Assembly: GCA_900544635.1 (NCBI GenBank)
Contig: UQVV01000112.1
Span: 1-6,296 of the forward strand
DNA from: an uncultured Cloacibacillus sp.
GTDB lineage: Bacteria; Synergistota; Synergistia; Synergistales; Synergistaceae
DNA: 6,296 nucleotides
Direction of reading: 5' to 3'
Shown here: positions 1 to 5,782 of the stretch, in pieces
Layout: every line of letters starts with the position of its first letter
How positions within the stretch are numbered: position 1 is the first letter of the stretch
The notes under the pieces: generated by a model
The model's input: the letters and a program-made list of their open reading frames with translations, nothing else
Told to the model about the DNA's origin: nothing
The model's database searches: none
Program-made: the position numbers and the translations under genes

Positions 1-618
1 GAGCGACGGAAGCGCCGCGCCGGGGTCGTGCTCCATGCCGCGGTAGGTCTCTTCGTTGAATATCCACGTCCCGTTGCGGTCGGCGATGTTCAGTATCCTG
101 TCGAGCTCGGCGCGGACGGGGATGAAGCCTGTCGGGTTGTTCGGTATGTTCATGATGAGGAGCTTGGTCTTCGGCGAGATGTTCTCGACCAGGAAGTTCA
201 CGTCGAGCCGCCAGCCCCAGCTCGTAACCTCGAGCGGCCATTTGATGACGGTGCAGCCGAGCGCGCGCGGAAGCTCGTAGAGCGAGGGGAGCGTCGGGTG
301 CATGACGATGACCTCGTCGCCGGGCTCGAGCATGTTGTTCATGAAGATGAAGATGCCCTCCTCGGGCGCGAGCTCGAGAATGTCGGAGGGGCGTATCGAC
401 GAGTAGCGCGCCGAGATGGCCTCGCGCAGCGGGAGAAAGCCTTCGGGCTTCGTGTAGCCGAGGCTGAGATTGTCCCAGAGCTGCCGGCATTCGGCGTCGG
501 CCATGTCGAGGATCTCCTGCATCGAGCATCCTTCGCACGAAGTCTGGCTCAGCATGTACTTGGCCTTGGCCTTGTAGAGCGCGAACTGTCTTTCGAGTTT
601 GAACGTCTGTATTCTCAT
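1..618 (-). CDS. Class I/II PLP-dependent aminotransferase, N-terminal part (runs off left edge)
   Basis: This is the first 206 residues of a fold-type I aminotransferase, read on the minus strand from ATG at 618-616. A GGGG Shine-Dalgarno core lies 7 bases upstream (626-629). Family landmarks are Y55..G60 with a following LREAI stretch in the substrate/PLP region, an EPGDEVIV strand at about 98-105, the NNPTG signature at 160-164, and a strand ending NEETYRG at 188-194. In most relatives that last motif reads (S/N)DE.Y, where the Asp contacts the PLP pyridine nitrogen; here Glu189 is in its place. The catalytic Lys would lie in the missing C-terminal half. There is no signal peptide, so it should be cytosolic, transferring an amino group from an amino acid to a 2-oxo acid. 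Substrate cannot be told. It is divergent from the hydroxyproline operon and shares its regulatory region, so a pathway link is possible but unproven. The family call is firm; a capreomycidine-synthase-like annotation is possible. Confidence 0.88.
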   Translation of the reverse strand, partial: MRIQTFKLERQFALYKAKAKYMLSQTSCEGCSMQEILDMADAECRQLWDNLSLGYTKPEGFLPLREAISARYSSIRPSDILELAPEEGIFIFMNNMLEPGDEVIVMHPTLPSLYELPRALGCTVIKWPLEVTSWGWRLDVNFLVENISPKTKLLIMNIPNNPTGFIPVRAELDRILNIADRNGTWIFNEETYRGMEHDPGAALPSL

Positions 619-687
619 CGGAATTCCCCTTTCATGGTCTTTCGGTCGACGTCCCTGCGAAGGAACGGAATTTTCCCCGATTTGTAA

Positions 688-715
688 AGTATAACCTTTT
701 TTCGCAAAGCTGTAA
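688..715 (-). promoter_or_regulatory. Predicted sigma-70 promoter for the aminotransferase
   Basis: On the minus strand a TATACT -10 hexamer (693-688) follows a weak TTACAG -35 element (715-710) with a 16-base spacer. Transcription would start near 681, giving a leader of about 63 bases before the ATG at 618. The -10 matches consensus at five of six positions; the -35 is poor, so an activator or another promoter is possible. Confidence 0.42.
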
Positions 716-737
716 TCCCTTTCTTTGAGATGTTTCC

Positions 738-782
738 GCGCCTTTGGTATTAGAATTATAATAGGCGCACGGAATTTGCGCC
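738..782. repeat. Nested inverted repeats in the intergenic region
   Basis: A 16-base palindrome, TATTAGAATTATAATA (748-763), pairs at seven of eight positions. It sits between GCGCCT (738-743) and AGGCGC (763-768). A second GCGCC (778-782) can also pair with GGCGC at 764-768 across a 9-base loop, followed by TTTT at 784-787. So the middle arm has two alternative partners. This could be a regulator binding site or a weak terminator-like structure; nothing here decides between them. Confidence 0.5.
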
Positions 783-909
783 GTTTTACAAAGGCCGGAG
801 AGAATTATTAGAAAAATATCACGGCGCAGAAGGCACAAAAGCTAAAAAACGCTTGATATTACAGAGTTGGCAGATGTCCGAGGCGCGAGTCCCGCGCAGT
901 GAACCGCGG

Positions 910-935
910 ACAGATTGGCAAACTGATATATCTGT
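910..935. promoter_or_regulatory. Candidate operator for the GntR-family regulator
   Basis: ACAGAT (910-915) and ATCTGT (930-935) form a perfect 6-base inverted repeat with a 14-base spacer. Nested in it is ACTGATATATCTGT (922-935), a 14-base palindrome with one mismatched pair. The site overlaps the -35 element and fills the promoter spacer, the position expected for a repressor of this operon. The spacing differs from the compact TGGTnnnACCA-like sites of classical FadR/VanR regulators, so the assignment to this regulator is inference. Confidence 0.5.
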
Positions 936-943
936 GCTACAAT
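915..943 (+). promoter_or_regulatory. Predicted sigma-70 promoter of the gntR-activase-hypD operon
   Basis: TTGGCA (915-920) and TACAAT (938-943) are separated by exactly 17 bases. A TGC just before the -10 makes it an extended -10 promoter. Transcription would begin near 950, immediately upstream of the ribosome binding site, giving a very short leader. This also argues against translation starting at the upstream in-frame ATG at 948. Confidence 0.7.
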
Positions 944-952
944 TATAATGCG

Positions 953-960
953 AGAGGGGA
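953..960 (+). promoter_or_regulatory. Ribosome binding site that sets the gntR start
   Basis: The purine run AGAGGGGA ends 8 bases before the ATG at 969. The in-frame ATG at 948 has no such site and lies at the predicted transcription start, so 969 is the better start. Confidence 0.7.
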
Positions 961-968
961 AGAATTTT

Positions 969-1685
969 ATGACGTGCGAATCGCACTTCACGCTAAAATC
1001 GCTGAAGGAACAGGTCTACGACTATCTTCGCGTACAGATGAACGAAGGCAGGCTGCGGCCGGGGGCTTTTCTCAACCTCAACGACATCAGCCGCGAGCTC
1101 GGCATGAGCCGCACGCCTCTGCGCGACGCGCTCTTTCAGCTCGAGTCCGAGGGGTTCGTCACCATTTTCCCGCGCCGGGGGGTCGTCGTGAACTCGCTGA
1201 CGCTGGAGAAGATACGCAATATTTACGAAATCCTCGGCGCTCTCGAGTCGGCGGCGCTGCTGCTCGTAGCCGTGAGGTTCCGCGACGGCGACGCCGATCT
1301 GATGGAGAAATACAACCAGCAGATGAGGAAGGCTCTGGACCACAACAATTTCTCCGTCTATTACGAGGCGAATCTGCGGTTCCACAACGTCTATCTCGAC
1401 ATGCTCGACAACGCGGAGATGCTTCACGCGATAAAGATACGCAAGGAGCGCCTCTACGACTTCCCGCGGAACAAGACCTTCGTGAAGGAGTGGGAGGTCC
1501 ATTCGCTCGACGAGCACGCGGCGATGATAAAGCTGCTGCGCGACCACGACTTCAACGGAGCTGCGGACTATGTCCGCGACGTACACTGGTCGTTCTCCGT
1601 GCAGGAGCGCTTCATACGCAGGTACTACTTCGCGAAGCATGTGGAGCTGGACATTTCGGAGGAGGGGGACGTGAGCTTTGAGTAA
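969..1685 (+). CDS. GntR-family transcriptional regulator, FCD (FadR/VanR-like) type
   Basis: A 238-residue protein of usual FCD-regulator length. Residues 10-76 form the GntR winged helix: a first helix after LKEQVYDYL, the LNDISRELGMSRTPLRDAL helix-turn-helix at about 37-55, and a wing ending FPRRGVVVN at 67-75. The rest is an alpha-helical FCD effector domain. There, His139, His183 and His206 occupy the usual metal-ligand positions, but the Asp expected four residues before the first His is Asn135. Members bind DNA as dimers and are released by small carboxylate or amino-acid effectors. It is first in the operon and its stop overlaps the activase start, so it is co-transcribed with the genes it presumably controls. 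Hydroxyproline, proline or P5C would be the natural effector; that is inference from context. The alternative ATG at 948 would add seven residues. Confidence 0.9.
   Translation: MTCESHFTLKSLKEQVYDYLRVQMNEGRLRPGAFLNLNDISRELGMSRTPLRDALFQLESEGFVTIFPRRGVVVNSLTLEKIRNIYEILGALESAALLLVAVRFRDGDADLMEKYNQQMRKALDHNNFSVYYEANLRFHNVYLDMLDNAEMLHAIKIRKERLYDFPRNKTFVKEWEVHSLDEHAAMIKLLRDHDFNGAADYVRDVHWSFSVQERFIRRYYFAKHVELDISEEGDVSFE
1658..1668 (+). promoter_or_regulatory. Ribosome binding site for the activase, inside gntR
   Basis: The GGAGGAGGGGG run lies within the last codons of gntR and ends 9 bases before TTG at 1678. It supports a TTG start and translational coupling. The GTG at 1671 is in the gntR frame and meets the gntR stop after four codons, so it is not the start. 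Confidence 0.7.
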
Positions 1686-2580
1686 ACACGGAATTATATT
1701 CGACATCAAGAAATATTCCATCCACGACGGGCCCGGCACCCGCACGACGGTGCATCTGAAGGGATGCCCGCTCGCCTGCTGGTGGTGCCACAACCCGGAG
1801 AGCCAGTCCGTAAGGCCGACCGTGCTCTTCCGCTCGGAAAAGTGCATAGGCTGCGGAACCTGCGTCAAGGTCTGCCCGAATGGCGCGATATCCGTCCGCG
1901 GCGGCGCGCTCGTGACCGACGAAGCGCTCTGCACCGGCTGCGGCGCCTGCTGCACCGCCTGCCCGCCGGAGGCGCGCGAGCTCTGCGGCAAGCCCTATAC
2001 GGTCGAACAGCTGATGGACGAGCTTAAAAAGGACGAGATCTTCTTCCGCACCGGCGGCGTGACGTTCTCTGGCGGAGAGCCGCTTATGCAGCCTGAGTTC
2101 CTCATCGAGGCGCTCGACGCCTGCGGCGCGCAGGGCTATCACCGCTGCCTCGACACCTGCGGCTTCGCGCAGAAAAGCGTCGTCCTCGACGCGGCTAAGC
2201 GTACCGACCTTTTCCTTTACGATATAAAGCACATGGATCCCGAGCAGCATAAAAAATACACCGGAGTAGACAACGTGGTGATCCTCGAAAACCTAGCCGT
2301 AATTTCTGAGGCTGGTGCGAAGATCAACGTCCGTATCCCGTTCATGCCCGGACTCAACAGCTCCGATGAAAATATGCACGCGATAGGAAAATTCGTCGCG
2401 CCTCTGCGCGGCGTCGTCGGCGTCAACATCCTGCCGTACCACACCGTCGCGAAGGGCAAGCACGAGCGCTGGCACATGGAGTACAAGCTGCCGGACCTCA
2501 TGCCGCCGACGGAGAATCAGACGCGTCACGCGGCTGAGATAATAGAGAGCTACGGCGTCAAGGTACACATCGGCGGATAA
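1678..2580 (+). CDS. Glycyl radical enzyme activating enzyme (radical SAM, two extra 4Fe-4S clusters)
   Basis: A 300-residue radical SAM protein that would abstract a hydrogen from the glycyl-radical Gly of the downstream dehydratase, using SAM and a reduced 4Fe-4S cluster. The SAM-cluster motif CX3CX2C is C30, C34, C37, inside the PFL-activase-like context DGPGTRTTVHLKGC. An inserted ferredoxin-like domain has two clusters, C56-C59-C62-C66 and C85-C88-C91-C95. The SAM-binding SGGEP motif is at 131-135. Two auxiliary clusters are typical of activases for non-PFL enzymes such as the hydroxyproline, glycerol, choline and 4-hydroxyphenylacetate enzymes; the PFL activase itself lacks this domain. 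The TTG start at 1678 overlaps gntR by 8 bases and follows a strong purine-rich site. The partner is almost certainly the next gene. Cytosolic and oxygen-sensitive. Confidence 0.95.
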   Translation: MSKHGIIFDIKKYSIHDGPGTRTTVHLKGCPLACWWCHNPESQSVRPTVLFRSEKCIGCGTCVKVCPNGAISVRGGALVTDEALCTGCGACCTACPPEARELCGKPYTVEQLMDELKKDEIFFRTGGVTFSGGEPLMQPEFLIEALDACGAQGYHRCLDTCGFAQKSVVLDAAKRTDLFLYDIKHMDPEQHKKYTGVDNVVILENLAVISEAGAKINVRIPFMPGLNSSDENMHAIGKFVAPLRGVVGVNILPYHTVAKGKHERWHMEYKLPDLMPPTENQTRHAAEIIESYGVKVHIGG

Positions 2581-2632
2581 TTCGCCGGAAGTCCCATAAA
2601 AATAAGAAACAAATCCAGGAAACGAAATACCG

Positions 2633-2640
2633 TAAGGAGG
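2633..2640 (+). promoter_or_regulatory. Consensus ribosome binding site for the glycyl radical enzyme
   Basis: TAAGGAGG is a near-full anti-Shine-Dalgarno match, 8 bases before ATG 2649. It fixes the start and so keeps the unusual N-terminal extension. It also suggests that the dehydratase is translated more strongly than its activase, as expected for an enzyme and its catalytic activator. Confidence 0.85.
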
Positions 2641-2648
2641 TAACAACA

Positions 2649-5081
2649 ATGGCTGAAAATATCAAAACCCCATGCTGCTGCGGACAGATGAGCGAAGAAG
2701 TCCAGAAGGCCGCCGCGCCTTCGAGCGAGCGCGTGAAGAGACTGCGCGACGCGAGCTTCGACCAGCATCCGAGCATTTCCATCGAAAGGGCGCTGCTTGA
2801 GACTGAATTCTACCGCGAGCACGAGGGCAAGCTTCCGATGCCTGTGCTTCGCGGAGCCAACTTCAAACACCTTTGCGAAAACAAGACGATATACATAGGC
2901 AAGGATGAACTCATCGTAGGCGAACGCGGCCCGTTCCCGAAGGCCGTATCGACATTCCCCGAGCTCACCTGCCACTCGCGCCACGACTTTGAAGTGCTCA
3001 CGACGCGCGCGCAGCAGAACTACACCGTTTCGAGCGCCGACATGGACATCTACGAGAAGGAAGTCGAGCCCTACTGGCGCGGACGCTGCATGAGAGACAA
3101 GCTCTTCGAGCGTATGCCCGAGGCATGGAACCTCCTTTATGAGGCGGGTACCTTCACCGAATTCGGCGAACAGCGCGCGCTCGGCCACACCTCGCTGGAC
3201 AACCTCATCTATCAGAAGGGCGCTCTCGACATGAAGAAGGACATCGCCGAAGCCCGCGCGAAGCTCGACTTCATCAACGACCCCGAAGCGACGGCCAAGG
3301 ACGAGCAGCTCCAGGGCATGGACATCTCCTGCGACGCGGTCATCATCTTCGCCGAGCGTCACGCCGACCTCGCAGAGAAGATGGCGGCCGAAGAGAAGGA
3401 CGAGACCCGCAAAGCCGAGCTCCTCAAGATAGCCGATGTCTGCCGCTGGGTCCCCGCGCACGCTCCGCGCGACTTCTGGGAGGCCGTCCAGATGTACTGG
3501 TTCGTACACCTCGCGACCATCACGGAACTCAACGGCTGGGACGCCATGAGCCCCGGACACCTCGACCAGCACCTCGCGCCGTTCTACGCGAAGGGACTGG
3601 CCGACGGCACGCTCACGCGCGACCAGGCGAAAGAACTGCTCGCCTGCCTCTTCATCAAGGTCAACAACACGCCGGCCCCGCCGAAAGTCGGCGTCACGGC
3701 GAAGGAAAGCGGCACATACAACGACTTCACGAACATCAACCTCGCGGGACTGAAGCGCGACGGCACCGACGGCTCCAACGAAGTCACCTACATCTGCCTC
3801 GAACTCTTCAACGAGCTGCGCCTGCTCCAGCCGCAGGGCAACATCCAGGTCAGCGAGCGCACGCCAGACAACGTCATCCGCGCCGCGGCGAGAGTCTTCC
3901 GCAACGGCATGGGCTATCCGTCGGTCTTCAACGCCGACATGGTCATCCAGGAGCAGATGCGCGTAGGCAAATCGCTCGAAGACGCGCGCGAAGGCGGCAC
4001 CAGCGGCTGCATCGAAACCGGCTGCTCCGGCAAGGAAGCCTACCTGCTCCACGGCTACCTCAACACGCCGAAGCTCCTTGAATACGCTCTCACGAACGGC
4101 GTAGACATGCTCACCGGCAAACAGGTCAGCATCAAGACCGGCGAGCTCTCCGAGTTCAAGACGTTCGACGACCTCTACGCGGCCTTCGAGAAACAGATGG
4201 CCTACGTCGTAGACACGAAAATCGGCGTCGACAACTACCTCCGCTACCAGTACGCGACCAACATGGCGGCGACCTACCTCTCCTGCGTCATCCGCGACTG
4301 CATCGAGAAGGGCAAGGACTACTACAACGGCGGCCCGCGCTACAACAGCGACTACATCCAGTGCTGCGGCATCGGCACCATCACCGACAGCCTCTCCGCG
4401 ATAAAGAAGCACGTCTACGACGAAGGCACCTACACTCTTGAGGAACTCGTCGCCGCGATGAAGGACAACTGGGAAGGACACGAAGCCATGCGCCTCACCC
4501 TCTGGAACAAGACGCCGTTCTTCGGCAACGACGACGACTACGCCGACGACATAATGAGAAGGGTCTACGACAGCCTCTTCAAGACCATCGACGGCAAGCA
4601 CAGCATCCTCGGCCCGACCTACCACCTCAACATGCTCTCGACGACCTGCCACAACTACTTCGGGCAGAAACTCGCCGCGACGCCGAACGGACGCTTCAGC
4701 GGAATGCCGGAGTCCGACGGCACCAGCCCGAGCCACGGCGCAGACCGCCACGGCCCGACCGCGGTCGTCAAGTCGCTCGGCAAGATGGACCAGGTCAAAT
4801 CCGGCGGAACGCTGCTCAACCAGCGCTTCCTGCCCTCCGTCCTCGCCGGCGAAGAGGGAATCGAAGGCGTCAAGAACCTCATCCGCGCCTACTTCAAACT
4901 CGGCGGACACCACATCCAGTTCAACGTCGTCGACGAAGCGACGCTGCGCGACGCCCAGGCCCACCCGGACAACTACCGCGGCCTCCTCGTCCGCGTCGCG
5001 GGCTACAGCGACTACTTCGTAGACCTCGACAACTACCAGCAGGAAGAAATCATAGCGAGAAACGCGCAGGAAAGCTTCTAA
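2649..5081 (+). CDS. hypD: Glycyl radical enzyme, probable trans-4-hydroxy-L-proline dehydratase
   Basis: An 810-residue glycyl radical enzyme. The active-site loop GGTSGCIETG carries the thiyl-radical Cys454 and general-base Glu456; the C-terminal RVAGYSDYF carries the radical Gly785. Against C. difficile HypD (789 residues, numbering recalled from memory) every active-site residue I can place falls at +20: His160/180, Asp278/298, Ser334/354, Asp339/359, Phe340/360, Cys434/454, Glu436/456, Tyr450/470, Thr645/665, Gly765/785. This supports dehydration of trans-4-hydroxy-L-proline to (S)-1-pyrroline-5-carboxylate (EC 4.2.1.172) over the PFL, CutC, diol-dehydratase or sulfite-lyase branches. 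It follows its activase by 68 bases with no terminator between, and is followed by a strong terminator. Codons ending in C dominate (CTC, AAC, GAC, TTC), more than in the upstream genes, consistent with high expression. The first 20 or so residues, with Cys9-Cys10-Cys11, have no counterpart in the clostridial enzyme. The symbol is distinct from the hydrogenase-maturation hypD. Confidence 0.9.
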   Translation: MAENIKTPCCCGQMSEEVQKAAAPSSERVKRLRDASFDQHPSISIERALLETEFYREHEGKLPMPVLRGANFKHLCENKTIYIGKDELIVGERGPFPKAVSTFPELTCHSRHDFEVLTTRAQQNYTVSSADMDIYEKEVEPYWRGRCMRDKLFERMPEAWNLLYEAGTFTEFGEQRALGHTSLDNLIYQKGALDMKKDIAEARAKLDFINDPEATAKDEQLQGMDISCDAVIIFAERHADLAEKMAAEEKDETRKAELLKIADVCRWVPAHAPRDFWEAVQMYWFVHLATITELNGWDAMSPGHLDQHLAPFYAKGLADGTLTRDQAKELLACLFIKVNNTPAPPKVGVTAKESGTYNDFTNINLAGLKRDGTDGSNEVTYICLELFNELRLLQPQGNIQVSERTPDNVIRAAARVFRNGMGYPSVFNADMVIQEQMRVGKSLEDAREGGTSGCIETGCSGKEAYLLHGYLNTPKLLEYALTNGVDMLTGKQVSIKTGELSEFKTFDDLYAAFEKQMAYVVDTKIGVDNYLRYQYATNMAATYLSCVIRDCIEKGKDYYNGGPRYNSDYIQCCGIGTITDSLSAIKKHVYDEGTYTLEELVAAMKDNWEGHEAMRLTLWNKTPFFGNDDDYADDIMRRVYDSLFKTIDGKHSILGPTYHLNMLSTTCHNYFGQKLAATPNGRFSGMPESDGTSPSHGADRHGPTAVVKSLGKMDQVKSGGTLLNQRFLPSVLAGEEGIEGVKNLIRAYFKLGGHHIQFNVVDEATLRDAQAHPDNYRGLLVRVAGYSDYFVDLDNYQQEEIIARNAQESF

Positions 5082-5115
5082 GTTTCCACGCGATTCACGC
5101 GAAAAAGCAAAACCG

Positions 5116-5145
5116 AGCCCCGAGGCGAAAGCCCCGGGGCTTTTT
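5116..5145 (+). terminator. Strong Rho-independent terminator after hypD
   Basis: The stem pairs AGCCCCG (5116-5122) with CGGGGCT (5135-5141). After one A-C mismatch it continues GGC/GCC, closed by a GAAA tetraloop (5127-5130). A run of five T follows at 5141-5145. It starts 34 bases past the hypD stop and separates the operon from the acetyltransferase. Confidence 0.92.
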
Positions 5146-5147
5146 CG

Positions 5148-5176
5148 TACACTCCGCTCGCCGGCTCTGCTATCAT
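5148..5176 (+). promoter_or_regulatory. Possible promoter for the GNAT-methyltransferase unit
   Basis: TATCAT (5171-5176) matches the -10 consensus at five of six positions and is preceded by TGC, an extended -10 like that of the gntR promoter. The -35 position (5148-5153, TACACT) is weak. It lies just after the terminator and about 30 bases before the start codon at 5208, where a promoter is needed. Confidence 0.45.
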
Positions 5177-5207
5177 AACGCCATACAAAAGAACGGAGGC
5201 GGATAAA

Positions 5208-5738
5208 ATGCTGATACGCGAGGCAAGAATAGAAGAACTAGACAAGGTCATGGCCTTCTACGAAATGATGTGCCGCGAGCTCGCGTCGAGGGACTTCCTG
5301 CCGAACGGCAACAAAGGCGGATTCCCGTCCGTCAAAATGGTGACGGAGGCGATAAAAAATTCCTGCCTGTACGTCGGCGAAGAAAACGGCGAAATCGCTG
5401 CCGCATACATAATGAACAACGAATGCGACCCCGCCTACGACGCCGTGCCGTGGCGCGTTGAGGCGGACAAAAAGCACGCCGCGATACTCCACGCGCTGCG
5501 CGTCGCCCCCAACTACGGCGGCAGGGGATACGCGGGCCGCCTCGTCGAACACGCCGCCGAAACCGCGCGCGCCAAAGGCCGGAAAGCAATCCGCCTCGAC
5601 TGCCTCGTAGAGAACACAATCGCCCACAAGCTCTACCTCTCCCACGGCTTCCAAATCGTGGGTGAAACGGAGATGTACTACGAAGACATAGGCGAGCGGC
5701 GCAAATTTCTGATGTTCGAAAGAGTCATAACCGATTAA
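5208..5738 (+). CDS. GNAT-family N-acetyltransferase
   Basis: A 176-residue single-domain GNAT protein that would transfer an acetyl group from acetyl-CoA to an amine; substrate unknown. The N-terminal MLIREARIEELDKV strand-helix opening is typical. Motif A, the pyrophosphate-binding loop, is at about 97-112 (LRVAPNYGGRGYAGRLV). Asn102 stands where the Q/R of Q/RxxGxG is usual, followed by Gly105 and Gly107. Motif B includes Asn136 and the LYLSHGF segment at 142-148. The ATG at 5208 has GGAGG 8 bases upstream (5195-5199). A terminator separates it from hypD, and the next gene starts 44 bases after its stop, so it is likely co-transcribed with the methyltransferase. There are no membrane segments. 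The family is sure; acetylation of a pathway intermediate such as P5C is only speculation. Confidence 0.9.
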   Translation: MLIREARIEELDKVMAFYEMMCRELASRDFLPNGNKGGFPSVKMVTEAIKNSCLYVGEENGEIAAAYIMNNECDPAYDAVPWRVEADKKHAAILHALRVAPNYGGRGYAGRLVEHAAETARAKGRKAIRLDCLVENTIAHKLYLSHGFQIVGETEMYYEDIGERRKFLMFERVITD

Positions 5739-5782
5739 CTAAACTTGTCGGAAATTTGATAAATTGAAACGGAGAAGAAAAA

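Larger units (their letters stand above)
619..968. other. Divergent intergenic regulatory region between aminotransferase and gntR operon
   Basis: This 350-base stretch has no convincing gene and is clearly richer in A+T than the flanking coding DNA. It holds a predicted leftward promoter near 688-715 and a rightward one at 915-943. It also holds a near-perfect 16-base palindrome at 748-763, short GCGCC/GGCGC arms at 738-742, 764-768, 778-782, 823-827 and 882-886, a GC hairpin at 883-897, and an operator-like inverted repeat at 910-935. The leftward mRNA would have a leader of about 60 bases. The rightward leader would be only about 20 bases, leaving little room for a riboswitch ahead of gntR unless an upstream promoter is used. 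Confidence 0.8.

Noticed and set aside
632..838. A 68-codon minus-strand open frame upstream of the aminotransferase
   Set aside because: It lies in the A+T-rich control region over the predicted leftward promoter and the palindromes, and has no recognisable features.
883..897. GCGCG-AGTCC-CGCGC hairpin as a terminator
   Set aside because: It has no T run on either strand and the stem is only five base pairs; it may be chance in a G+C-rich genome.
874..948. A 24-codon ATG frame ahead of gntR as a leader peptide
   Set aside because: It has no good ribosome binding site and spans the predicted promoter, so it would not be transcribed from it. Its codons show no attenuator-like run.
948..968. 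The upstream in-frame ATG as the gntR start
   Set aside because: It sits at the predicted transcription start without a ribosome binding site; ATG 969 has AGAGGGGA at proper spacing.
993..1991. Long overlapping minus-strand frames across gntR and the activase, including one at 1612-2250
   Set aside because: They are shadows of two genes with clear domain motifs and have no motifs of their own.
2550..4964. An 804-codon open frame on the minus strand covering nearly all of hypD
   Set aside because: It is antisense to a gene with a full set of catalytic residues. Its translation is low-complexity (rich in Val, Ala, Glu, Arg and Asp) and shows no domain; it arises from the strong C-ending codon bias of hypD.
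2649..5081. Pyruvate formate-lyase, choline TMA-lyase or glycerol/diol dehydratase
   Set aside because: PFL has two adjacent active-site Cys, and the CutC and diol enzymes read GCVEP; here the loop is GCIETG with HypD-type pocket residues, and the activase has two auxiliary clusters.
5739..5782. A separate promoter for the methyltransferase
   Set aside because: TTGTCG (5745-5750) has no -10 at usual spacing and TTGATA (5756-5761) lacks a -35, so co-transcription with the acetyltransferase is simpler.
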